In this document: in pieces, positions 26,341 through 57,195 of the stretch
Position numbering within the stretch: the first letter of the stretch is position 1
Layout: each line of letters begins with the position of its first letter
Assembly: GCA_012295275.1 (NCBI GenBank)
Contig: CM022669.1
Span: 3,386,494 to 3,450,493, forward strand
Direction of reading: 5' to 3'
Length of the DNA: 64,000 nucleotides
DNA from: Chrysomallon squamiferum
Lineage: Eukaryota > Mollusca > Gastropoda > Neomphalida > Peltospiridae
Notes under the pieces: generated by a model
Told to the model about the DNA's origin: nothing
What the model saw: only the letters and a program-made list of their open reading frames with translations
Databases searched by the model: none
Made by a program: the position numbers and the translations under genes

Positions 26341-26931
26341 AACAAAAATTGTACATCTTTATTCCAAAGAAAGAGAAGATTTATTTCATATATAAAAAAA
26401 TATGGTTAGCTGTATTTTAACAATGTTGTTTTTCGTTGAAATAAATTGTTGAAAATAAGATATATATTTTAACATATCAAATAGTTTTTATGTTAATTTT
26501 AATATTTTCAGTTTGTAGATACCTGTATTAACAACAAACTGAATGCTGAAAATATCAGGTTAATAAAGTCCTGATCTTATCAGTAAAGATACAACAATAT
26601 AATATTTGTTACATGATTAACTTTGGTTGTAGCCTGCAAAGCTGTTCACTTGAAAAAGCACACTTGAGCCCTCAAAATAGGAAAATCATTAAAAAATAAA
26701 CAAATAAATAAAAAATAACAAATATGTTTAAAGAAAGAAATTTCCCCCAAAACAATGAAAAAATTGGTAACATAATTTATATCTTCATAAACATTTGTTA
26801 AAACTTTGTAAACACCATTCATGAATTCAGTATTTTAAACTTCAAATTAAGAGTTTTGATTTGACAACAAGCAATCCAATGATAATTCTTGTTACATCAC
26901 TGATTAACATGTGTGAAGTCTTTTCATTGGT
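26340..26931 (-). other. Probable 3' untranslated region of the thrombospondin gene
   Basis: Follows the stop codon at 26932-26934 on the minus strand. An AATAAA hexamer (reverse of tttatt at about 26358-26363) lies roughly 570 bases downstream and could be the polyadenylation signal. Other A/T-rich hexamers make the exact end uncertain. Confidence 0.35.
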
Positions 26932-46965
<20,034 letters not shown>

Positions 46966-49596
46966 TTATACAGCATTTTCTTCGATGTCAATTTTCACTG
47001 CCCCGGCTGGAACGACATAATTCAGCTTGGCCCAGAACCATTTGTCACGAACGTCCAAATAAGTGTGCGTTCTTAAATAAGCTTTAAGGTCGTCGTCCAT
47101 TTTATTTCTTTCTACGTCTCCTTTCAATAAGATGATGAGTTTATTGCTGCGAGCATGAAGCAGGGTTCTATGGGCTTCTTGAAATTCAAGCATGCACCAC
47201 TCACTCTGCAGAAAATCGTTCGTCAGCAGTAGCAGGGTACAGCGACTGCTTGAGATCGCCCATAAGATATTTTCCACCACAGAAGAACCTACGGGAAAGT
47301 CTCTGTAGTGAACACAGAGTTTTCGTTCGTACTGCGGCCCTTCCAAAGTCTTCACAAGATTATTTACGATCCACATATGATCTTTGTCACTGTACGAAAC
47401 AAAAGCATCAAATTCTTTTTCGTCATTGTCAAATCTAAAATTGTCAAAAGGGCGCCACCTGAATCGTGTATAAAGCACGACTCGAATTTCTAGACGATAT
47501 TTATACACAAGTGCAACTGCAAGAGCCGCCAAAACTATAAGACACGAAAATATGATTACCAAGTAAAGAAAGCTGATGACACTACATCTGAAGTCTGACG
47601 AAGAAATGTCATAGATGGGTTTTGATTCACCTCTGTATGTTTGACACGTAATGTTGATATAAAACTCTGTTGCATTCTTATGTTCCTTCAGCCATTTTGG
47701 AAACCATGTAGTGTTACAATGACACTGCCACGGATTTCCGTGAAGAGTCAGAGACTTTAGATTATCAAATGAAATGGTTGCTATTTCCTTTGGTAATTGT
47801 GACAACGAATTGTCGTGTAGATGAAGTACATGTATGTTCCGCATCGCTGAAATCGCAGATGCAGTTATTGTACGAACAGACGCATTCGATGCGTGCAACT
47901 CACTTAGAGATGAAAGGTAATTCCTGTATTCAAACGTCTCTAAACCATAACTATTATCGAGTATAAAAACAACAGGGAGAGTTACTGCCCTTGTGGGAAA
48001 CCGCAATGGCAGACGCTGTGTTATGGTACGACTGCAGTTTATCACAAGCTGAAGGTTATTGTTGTCTTCAAAGCATACACAGCTCTGAGGACAGTCTTCG
48101 ACTACTGGACACTGCGTTGTCATGTCAACGTTTAATATTGGCATGGATCGTTTTCTTAGTGGCTGGAAACACTTTGCGCTGTTTACATCGATATAAGGCT
48201 GAACTAAACTATTATCCGTCTCAAAATATTTCTGTACGTTCTTCAGAGCCACGAAATTGAGATACGCCGTTCTGTTTAATTCTTCCATGAACTGATGAAA
48301 TGATTTCATTTTACAATCACACACAAATGGATTATTTGCAATGCTGATCTTCGTAAGTCGAGGACTGATATAGTTTGTGTCGTGAAAAGGAGGATATCGA
48401 AGATGGTTGTGAGTTAGATCCATGTTAACGATGTTCGTACTGACGGGTCCTTGGTCAAACGTAACTTCAGTCAGTTTATTATTACTTAAATTTGCGTATT
48501 TTAAAATGAACTGCTTTTTAAAAGTTCCTCGGCCCAAATCAGCTATCCGATTGTAAGTAAGGTCTAACCATTTTAGTAGTTGTAGATTATCGAACACACC
48601 ATTTGGTAGGGTTGTGATTCTGTTGTGACTTAGATCCAAAGCCATAACATTTGATTCATAAAACTTACCAAGACTGGTAATGCTGTTATTTTTTAAATTT
48701 AAAAACTGGATACTGGAATGTGAATTATTAGAACTTTCTTCAAATAACTCGGACATTTCTTCAATATTATTGTTAGCCAGACAGAGATGAGAAAGATTTA
48801 AATGTTTTGAAGAAAGAATGCACGACGGAATACGCTTTAAAGCGTTGTTGGCTAAGTATATAGTTTCCATCACTGTGCCACCGATTTTAATAGAGCAATC
48901 GTAATCAGTTAAGAAATTGCCCTCGAGATTTAAGAACGTTAATCTTGGAAGATTATGTACAGTCCATCTCCATGGTATACTATCAAGTGAACTATTTGTT
49001 ACTGACAGTGCTACCAACATCCATGGAGTACTGAACTCTATTTCTTCGGTGGCAGAAGGGTTAACTCTATCTAAATGAACAATCCACGTAAAAGCTGATA
49101 ACGTTATACGAGTTACAGTGTGTATGGTGCAGTTGACAATTCGAATGTTGTAGATTGGTCTCAGTCTGTCTGTGAGATCCCAGACAAGAGTCGCGTTGTC
49201 TGTACAGGTCAGATCCAAAGAAATTTGTCGAGTTAGACTCTTCTCTACAATTTTCTTTAAAGAAAATGTTTCCTTTCTGATACACATAATTTCCGTCAAG
49301 AACGTGTAGTTTAAAAAAATGGCCCCAAGAAAGTTCCCCGACAACAGCTCTTTGCTTTGAGCAGCTATACTGGGTCTCATGTGGCTGCCAAGCTGTGGGG
49401 CAATGGAGTCAACGTAGTTGTTGAGCAGAGTTGCGAGGTTGATGCGGGTACAACTGCAGTCGTGAGGACAAAACGATTCATTTGTGGCGGTTGTTTTCTT
49501 CCATATGTTTAGCCAGTCGTTAAATGAGGTCATCTGACAGAACTGAGCGTTAAATAGTAGCATTGTTATACCAATGTGTCTGAACAGAACGTGCAT
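46966..49596 (-). CDS. Toll-like receptor (876 residues, single exon)
   Basis: Innate-immune type I membrane receptor. An N-terminal leader (hydrophobic near residues 10-19) precedes a Cys-rich cap (CPHDCSC, 43-49). About eight leucine-rich repeats follow (about 215-420), then a C-terminal cap with CDC (426-428). A second N-cap begins at CPQSCVC (502-508), followed by a short second repeat block and a second C-cap with CHC (625-627). A transmembrane helix lies at about 673-697 and a TIR domain at about 727-865. The two-block, multiple-cysteine-cluster layout is that of protostome Toll. TIR box 1 is FDAFVSYS, box 2 is CVHYRDFPVG, and box 3 is the FW pair at 854-855, all intact. Many Asn-x-Ser/Thr sites fit an ectodomain. 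Ligand is unknown; signalling through a MyD88-type adaptor is inferred from the family. It is intronless, like many mollusc TLRs, and lies downstream of a second TLR. Confidence 0.95.
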   Translation of the reverse strand: MHVLFRHIGITMLLFNAQFCQMTSFNDWLNIWKKTTATNESFCPHDCSCTRINLATLLNNYVDSIAPQLGSHMRPSIAAQSKELLSGNFLGAIFLNYTFLTEIMCIRKETFSLKKIVEKSLTRQISLDLTCTDNATLVWDLTDRLRPIYNIRIVNCTIHTVTRITLSAFTWIVHLDRVNPSATEEIEFSTPWMLVALSVTNSSLDSIPWRWTVHNLPRLTFLNLEGNFLTDYDCSIKIGGTVMETIYLANNALKRIPSCILSSKHLNLSHLCLANNNIEEMSELFEESSNNSHSSIQFLNLKNNSITSLGKFYESNVMALDLSHNRITTLPNGVFDNLQLLKWLDLTYNRIADLGRGTFKKQFILKYANLSNNKLTEVTFDQGPVSTNIVNMDLTHNHLRYPPFHDTNYISPRLTKISIANNPFVCDCKMKSFHQFMEELNRTAYLNFVALKNVQKYFETDNSLVQPYIDVNSAKCFQPLRKRSMPILNVDMTTQCPVVEDCPQSCVCFEDNNNLQLVINCSRTITQRLPLRFPTRAVTLPVVFILDNSYGLETFEYRNYLSSLSELHASNASVRTITASAISAMRNIHVLHLHDNSLSQLPKEIATISFDNLKSLTLHGNPWQCHCNTTWFPKWLKEHKNATEFYINITCQTYRGESKPIYDISSSDFRCSVISFLYLVIIFSCLIVLAALAVALVYKYRLEIRVVLYTRFRWRPFDNFRFDNDEKEFDAFVSYSDKDHMWIVNNLVKTLEGPQYERKLCVHYRDFPVGSSVVENILWAISSSRCTLLLLTNDFLQSEWCMLEFQEAHRTLLHARSNKLIILLKGDVERNKMDDDLKAYLRTHTYLDVRDKWFWAKLNYVVPAGAVKIDIEENAV

Positions 49597-49603
49597 TTTC
49601 TGA

Positions 49604-49660
<57 letters not shown>

Positions 49661-50384
49661 TTAATGGAGCAGTAGTAGTAGAGTTATTACTGTATAGTAA
49701 AATAACTTTAACAGAAACTACAGTGGTAGGAATAGTAAAATAACATTGTATAGTAGTAGTAATAATGCATAGTAATAACATAGTGAATCAGTATCAAAAG
49801 TAAACTATAGTAGTAGTTCTAGTACTATTTACAGTATAATATAGTAGAGTGTAGTATTATAAGTAGCAATAGTTGCAGTAGTAATAGTAGCACAAGTAGT
49901 AATAACAGTCGTTGTAAAAGTAGTAGTATTTCAAAATTAGTATTAATAATTTAAATAAATCAAGAACAAGTAAATACATATTTGAAAATTACGTATATAT
50001 ATTATCGATTATTTTGTATTAACAAGGCTATATAATTATAATATTTAAATTAACATTAATACAGTTTTTGTTTTGACTGACAGATCGCATTTGTATACAC
50101 ATGCTTAGAAATAATATTTAACTAATTTGCATTTACACCTAGTTCGACAACTCGTAATTTGTATTTTATGTTTATACATCCATGAACGCTGCTCCGTTCT
50201 CATAGTCCAGCATGTAGTGCATGAAATTGTTTGTTAAATATGACAGTATTGTGACATTAACCAAATATAACTGTGGAAAATGGTATTACTATGGCATCTC
50301 TATGTTGCTGAATCGATAGCTAGATGTATAAATACCGACACAGAAATGTAGATAGAGAGATAGATGGATATACATGTAGATAGA

Positions 50385-50422
<38 letters not shown>

Positions 50423-50782
50423 AACAGGTAGATAGACATACAGATAGATGGATAGATAGACACAGGCAGACAAATGAAGATAACAACTTACTTATAACGT
50501 GTGTGTATGTAATTAAAAAAAAAAAAAAACAAATAATGTTTTTCTTCATTCAGTTAAATAATAGTTAGATAGACAGAAACACAGGCAGACAGATGAAGAT
50601 AACATGCAAAGAACTTACTTATAACGTGTGCGAGTGTATGTGTGTATTTAATATAAGCATGAAAATAAATTATGTTTTCTTTAAACAGTTATTTCAGAAT
50701 TAAAACCGTTCATATGGTAACACATTTAAGTAGCGTTAAAGAGTTCTTCAGTCAGTCAGTGACATACAACAACTTATTTCAG
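49597..50782. other. Spacer between the two TLR genes
   Basis: Contains an AAT array (about 49605-49661) immediately upstream of the first TLR start codon, AGT-rich DNA to about 49930, and a GATA/GACA array (about 50379-50470). Two similar segments carry cacaggcagacaAatgaagataaca (about 50461 and 50581), a local duplication. No gene. Confidence 0.75.
50379..50470. repeat. GATA/GACA tetramer microsatellite
   Basis: (GATA)n passing into (GACA)n and back, downstream of the second TLR. Confidence 0.93.
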
Positions 50783-53700
50783 TCAGTTACAGTGATTTAC
50801 AATCATTTCGTGGAGTTCTTCGTTATTGTCTTCGTGATCTTTCTGATCAGGTACATTTAACGGGTCTGGGAGACAGAAGAAAAGTTTCTGCCAAAACCAT
50901 CTGTCATCCCGAAACAGATAAGTGTTTCCTTTCAGGTACACGCTCAGTTCAGGAAACTGGTCAGCCTTAGGCACGTCTTCCATGAGGATTACGACAAGTT
51001 TACGTGACTCCTCTTTAATCAACTCGTGATAGGCTTTTGAAACTCAAACACGCACCACTCACTGGCAACGTATTCCTTCGAGAGGATAACTACACAACAA
51101 CGACTTTCGTCTACAGCGTTCTGGATATTATCCACAACTGCAGATCCAACTTGGAAGTCTCGGTAATGAACGCAAACCCGGTATTTCCGATCGTTGGTTT
51201 CCAGTCTGGGCATTAATGTGTGAACCACCCAGCCTTCGTCTTGGTGTGAGTAAGACACAAAAACATCGTACTTGTATTCGATGTTACCTTGTTGTTTTCT
51301 GTCGAACGGTCGTGCGTGAAACCTAGCATGAATAAACACTTGTGTTTCGAATCTAAATTTATAAGCTACCGGAATTAAAATTACGGCTAACAAGGCCAGA
51401 ATTCCAAGAGGTATAACTATTTCTAGGTAAGATTTAGGCTTACAGTCTAGATCAGATATATCAATGTTGATCAGTGGTACTCCTTTATATGCATCGTTAA
51501 AACATGTAATTTTATTATAGTCTGGTAAATTTTGTTTATTTTCTTTCAACCAGTTAATCATCCATACAGAATTACAGTCGCAAACCCAAGGATTTCCTTT
51601 CAGATATATTGCCATTGTGGACAAGTTGAAATGCTTAAAACATTTCGGGAGATATTTTATCTTATTGTATGAAATGTCCAACATATTTAAATGGTTCCAC
51701 AGCTCGCATACCGATGAATCGATATATTCCAAGGCATTTCTGGATATGTTTAATTTCTCAGCTCGAGTGAAGTATTCTCGTGTAGAAATATCACGAATTT
51801 CATTTCCATCATAGAACAGCAGCAGACGACCAACGGGCATGGCAACCGGAAATGACGTCATCTTTAGGCAGCGTACTTCCGTCATATTGTTTGTTACGTT
51901 TAACCAGCAATCACAATGCTTGGGGCAGTCCTTCACAACAGGACAAGAATTTGAAAATTTAAGACTTAATAACGTATGGTTGTATAAAGACTTTGGTCTG
52001 TAACATCTATAGTTCTCGAGATGACTAAACTGTATTTTATATTTTTTGTTCAGTGCATTATTTTGAATATGATGCTTGAATTTCCCCGCATTACAGTCAC
52101 AGTAATATGGATTATTTCCAGCGTTAACGACGTGCGCGACGACAATGTCATAATCATCGCGGTAAAATGGGGGATAAACAAGCCTGTTGTCCTGAAGGTT
52201 TATATCAGCGTGAGAAATCGGACTTTGCAACTCAGAGAACTCTTCTATCATGTTGTGACTTAAGTTGAGAAAGTGTAAATAAAAGAACGCTTTGAATATG
52301 CCAACAGGCGTTTTCACAATTAGGTTCCAGCTTAGATCCAAATAGACTAACTGAGATAGACGATTAAAGGCTAACTTACTGAGGTATTCTATTTTATTAT
52401 GTGACAAATCTAAAAGTTCCAATTTCATGTAAGAAAACATTCTAATATAGTTAATCATGTTATGGTCCAAACTGAGATATGTTAGGTTTGTGGCGGGTAC
52501 AATTCGCGGATAAAACAACACTGAAATATTACTAATTCTGTTTCTTGACAGTAACAAATTGCTCACATTTGGCGTGAGAAGACATGAAGATATTTCTCTC
52601 AAATGATTATCTGTGATCGATATCAATGTTAAATTCGTTGAGCCCATCATGAAAGAACAATCTGTTTCTTTTATCTCATTGTTCTCAAAGTAAATGGTCG
52701 CTAACCTTGCTTTAGTATGATTCGTAATTTCGGGATGTCCATTCAAAGGTGTGTTATAGACGTACAACGTATGAAGCTTGTTTAAGTTGGAAATAGAAAT
52801 GTTACTGAGCCATGCAAGAGTTGAGTTATCGATAGTGACACCAACAATTCCCACCTTGTCAAATGTACTTTTTATGTATTCAGGGGTTCGTATCGTACAG
52901 TTGACAAATGATATAAAACTGGTTTCCAAAAGCATGTTAACACTAGTTATCATTATTTCACCACCGTCTGAACAAACAAAACTAACATTAGATGAGGAAA
53001 TCCCTTTACTTAAGGCTAGATGTTTAAAGTTACCGTCGATAATCAGTTGTCTGTTGCTGTTTATTCGGCACAAAACTTCTTTGAAAAATTGACTCTTCGA
53101 TCTACTGATAACTTTCTCTAGAGACGGCTTTGCTTTGATTTTCTGTTTTGCTATTGCCTCTCCTAATTCGTACCAGTTGTATTTCTTGCTAATTTCTGGA
53201 TTTAAAAGCAGCATTACTTGTCTAATAGCTTTCTCCCAGAAAGACATCTGTTTGCAAATACAAATCTGAGGGCAAGGTATACTTTCGTTAAAAACTGTTT
53301 CCGTTGTTGTAAGAACTGCTGGCAAGTGTGTAAGTGAAGATACTGTAGTAGTGTTATTTTCAATATTGCTTTTAAAAATAATATCTGACGAATATGAAGT
53401 TCCAACTGTTGTTAATTCAGAAACACTGCTAGAGTCATTTGCTGCTCCGTTTGGTGTATGCGACTGGGTTGTGCCTTCGTCAGTTTGTGGTTGGTGTGTT
53501 CTTTCTTCAGAAGTGAACATCTCCTTTTCCTTCTTACCACTCAGTTCATATCTGTACCTCAACGTGTGTTCATTTGAAAACCCAGAAGTTTTCTTCGTTT
53601 CAGTTACAGAATCAGTCATTGTGAAAGGATCAGAAGTTATCCTCGGTTCACCGAAATCACTGTCTTCTTTAGGTTTATCACTTCGCTCTGTAGATGAATC

Positions 53701-53847
53701 AAACTGGGCATCAGGTGGCTCATTTGTGACTGAAATAAAGTATCTACGTGTCGTTCCTCTGTTTGATAATGGTTTGTGTGATCCCAGTAATGAAAACTTA
53801 AAGGTGGAAATTAAAATTAAAATAGCCATGTTTCTATCAACGATCAT
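50783..53847 (-). pseudogene. Toll-like receptor with a one-base frameshift in the TIR domain
   Basis: Tandem neighbour of the 46966-49596 gene, same strand. The first frame (53847-51019) gives 942 residues. A leader (MAILILISTFKFSLLG from Met7) is followed by a Ser/Thr/Asn-rich extension (about 25-190), then CPQICIC (192-198). About nine leucine-rich repeats follow (about 350-560), then CDC (583-585), a second N-cap CPKHCDC (641-647), a second block and CDC (756-758). The transmembrane helix is about 806-829. The TIR begins at YDVFVSYS with box 2 CVHYRDFQVG. At EFQK the frame shifts into PITS and stops. Shifting by one base at the A-run 51035-51038 restores the remaining TIR residues, including box 3 (FW), ending at a stop at 50783-50785. 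It may be a real truncated allele or pseudogene, or an assembly indel; the rest of the frame is intact, which favours recent loss or error. I label it broken but cannot decide. Confidence 0.85.
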
Positions 53848-54035
53848 GATTTTTTTAATTTTTTTTTTAATTAAAACCAGGCTATTTTACTTTTATTGCA
53901 GTTCAGACCGATGTACCTATTTTTGTTCTTCTCACCACTTTTAATCGCTGAAAACAAAAGTTGTCCATTTTAATAAAGTTGGATTGGAATTTCTTACTGG
54001 AAAGATTATTATTAATTTTACATACTGTTCAATAC

Positions 54036-54096
<61 letters not shown>

Positions 54097-54800
54097 CTAA
54101 ATTTTAACAGTTACAAATACCTCGTTATACTGTCGCATCAGTGGATTATTATTACTATGGAAAACTTTCCGTTTAAGTGAGATCCATAAAAATCAGATAA
54201 CACACAACACAGAGTAAAGAAATACCAACGTTAAGTGTGCAAACATAAACATTTCTACTGCATGTCCTACCATAAATAACCTACATCTGTGCTTCTGTGA
54301 ACAGGAAACATATAATGTTACTACTACTGTACATGCAACTCTATCAATACTGAGGCAAGAAAAACCTGCTGACAGTATTTAACATAACCAACCAATATCT
54401 ATATTTAAAAACAGTAGTTTACTACTGTAGTACTATAGTAGTCGTAATAGCAATAGTAGTAATAGGCCTTTTAGTATTAGTAACAGAAAAGTGTATATTT
54501 AAATATTGTTTGTTTTATACATAAACATTAACGATATTACTATGAATTGTACTATACGGTTCCGAAAATGTACACAACCGTTTATATATATATATATATA
54601 TATATTAAAATAAAAAGAAAAGTAAAAGGGCACATTTCAATTATGTGATGAAGTTCAAAATCCAGTAGAAAAAACAAGGTTCAAATTACATTTATGCTAA
54701 TTTTTTTTATAAAATTAAACAGTGTTTAATATATAACTGAACGCTCTCCTTTGATTATGTTACTACAATATAACAGAATATAGCAAAACGGTTTTACTTA
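53848..54800. other. Upstream region of the second TLR
   Basis: Presumed promoter side. Contains a (GT)n array (about 54041-54094), ACT/AGT-rich DNA (about 54420-54480) and a (TA)n array (about 54584-54606). GGAAAACTTTCC at about 54159-54170 loosely resembles a Rel-type site but is too degenerate to call. Confidence 0.5.
54041..54094. repeat. GT dinucleotide microsatellite
   Basis: Perfect (GT)n about 190 bases upstream of the second TLR start. Confidence 0.95.
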
Positions 54801-55014
54801 CGCTAAGTTTGCTTATTTTTCGTGTTGTTAATTCAGTTAATAGAGCACGCGCTGCGGTCCCGGATCTAATGAAACGGATAAAAGGATCGGCTCTCTCCCG
54901 TTTGCCTTCAAAACGGATGCGGTATCTCAGATACGGGGGGTGGGGGGTGAGGGATTTAGAATTTCACAAAATTGGACATTATCGCGCTGAGGATATGATT
55001 TTAAAGAGTTCTAA

Positions 55015-55071
<57 letters not shown>

Positions 55072-55201
55072 CATAATCATAGAAGAAGAAGAAATAATAG
55101 ATAAATAAAATAGTCTCATTAACTACTTTGTATAACTTTATCTGAAACAATATTCCGTAAATTAGACTTATAATAATAACATCAATAACAACAACAACAA
55201 C

Positions 55202-55264
<63 letters not shown>

Positions 55265-55800
55265 CGTCACAAAAGAGTTTAGGGCGGACAACCGCGTGTT
55301 GTCCGTTTTTCCGTGATAAAAATTCTAAATGACAAGAGATACATATTCGTACATTGCGGATGTTTTCGTTTTCATTTTAATATAACATCCACTGCATGTG
55401 TAATATATTTTAAGGAGTAAAAATTTTATGTGTGCATGATTATAATATTGCATGTATTTATTATCTCGCCTTTTTTGTTCAGCTGAGTCAAAGACTACAT
55501 ATGTGCTTATTTTTTGTTTGTTAAACAATTTCTTTTATTTGCTTTGTTCAAGACGAATTTCTCCATATCAGCTTTATTAAGTGAAATGTTTATAACTGCT
55601 ACAGTTTGTGTCTGCGCGTGCATGTGTATATGTGTGTGTGTGCCCGTATGCCTATGTGCCCATGTTTGTGTTTGTTTGGGTGCTCATATATCTTTAGTTC
55701 ATTTAAAAATATTAAGACTACACTAAAAATGTGTTTAATCTGAAAAACTATCAAAATAAAGTAAATATATAAATAAAATTTAAAAGAAGAAAAGAAAGGA
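54800..55800. repeat. GC-richer patch and two AAT arrays
   Basis: About 54838-54960 is GC-richer with no recognised frame. AAT arrays run about 55015-55071 and 55195-55263. The rest is AT-rich, with TG-rich DNA about 55600-55680. No supported gene. Confidence 0.75.
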
Positions 55801-57195
55801 AAAGTTTTATTTACATTTCAGATAAAAATATAGATATTTCTACGTCTATGTACACCTACACACCCTTTCTTTTGACTATATTTTTTTCTGGAAAAGCCTG
55901 TAAATCATTTGTAATGATTCTGTTCTGTACATAAATTCATAGTTAATCACAACTCAAAAACATCATCCTCTTTCTTAAAAATAAATAAAACATGCCTTTA
56001 ATATGAAGATAGGTAAAATAATTAAGACAGCTCGGCAAATATGATAAGCACTTATTACAGTATTATAATTAAATGAAATAAAGTTATCAATCTGTACAAA
56101 TTTCATAATGCACCATTTGTGAAATTTATAGACAAACGTACATGACATCTACCTACATACACTTTAAATATGTAATATATACATAATTTCTGAAATATTA
56201 GTTATAATAAATTAGCTTTCAAAACAGTTCATTAAAAATTCTGTACAAATATAGATACACACTCGATTTGTGCATGCTGACGTACATTTTTTAAACTGAG
56301 GCTAAAATTAGCATTGGGTATTGAAATTCCAACCCCCACCATTCCAGTAAACTGGCTGGCCACATGTAAAACTGTGAGCCCTGTCCTCTCCTTAAATTGT
56401 TTACACTGCAGCATTTCGTGCACGAGTTCTTCATGCTACACGTGTACTCAGTATTTCACTGAAATAATTATATTTCTCCTCTGATCCCATGACAAACATA
56501 GTGCATGTTAATTAATCACTGTGTCAGATATAGAATATATCATACATGGGATAGCATGCTTAGTCCACAATACCCTGTAGTATCACAGATTAAATATATA
56601 ATTTGTAACAATGCTGTTGAATTAATTCATTTACAAATCTTTATAAAAAAAGACATGCTTGCTTTATAAATTATGTAACCTGACAACTCACAAATTGGTA
56701 AAGTGGTAAGATAAAGTTATATAATAAAATTCGAAGCCTTTGAGCAATTCATGAATTGGCTAATAAAACAAAATGTTATCCATTAATTAAAATATTTTGC
56801 TATTTTTTTTTAAAGAGCCAGAGAATAAAATGTAGTTTGAGAATTGATGCAACTTGAGTCATTTCATGAAACAAACTCTTTGCTATGTGAGAAAATGTAT
56901 GTTCTTGTCAATTAAAAATAATAAGGTGTACTATCATGTGACCATGCTTCAACTGATATTAACATAACATGCAGAAGCATTAATACATGTCAGTATTTGT
57001 GTTTTAACGGTTTTAGCTGTATTTTTTATTGTTGCCAGCTTTTTCTTTTTTTTCCCCAGACACACAACTAGACCATGTTCTCTGTCCTTCCTTCTCTCAC
57101 TGTATCTACATACAAACACACAAGACAATCATTTCATGTTCCTGTAGCAAGAAGACAAGATGTAACAGAACGTTACTGTTACAGTTAGAATTTTA
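55800..57195 (-). other. Probable 3' untranslated or last-exon region of the unidentified right-hand gene
   Basis: After the last clearly coding segment (57242-57200) the minus strand has TTATTTCAG near 56460, a possible acceptor. If used in phase 2 it adds about eight codons (EILSTRVA) and a stop. Otherwise translation ends at the TGA at 57198-57196. The segment 56230-56460 is GC-richer than its surroundings, as expected of an exon or conserved 3' UTR. The transcript end is not identifiable. Confidence 0.35.

Noticed and set aside
53351-53944. 197-codon plus-strand frame opposite the second TLR
   Set aside because: It is the antisense shadow of the Ser/Thr-rich TLR extension; the minus-strand frame continues into clear LRR and TIR domains.
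54159-54170. GGAAAACTTTCC upstream of the second TLR as a Rel/NF-kB site
   Set aside because: Only a loose match to GGRNNYYCC-type sites and a single copy; not enough to call.
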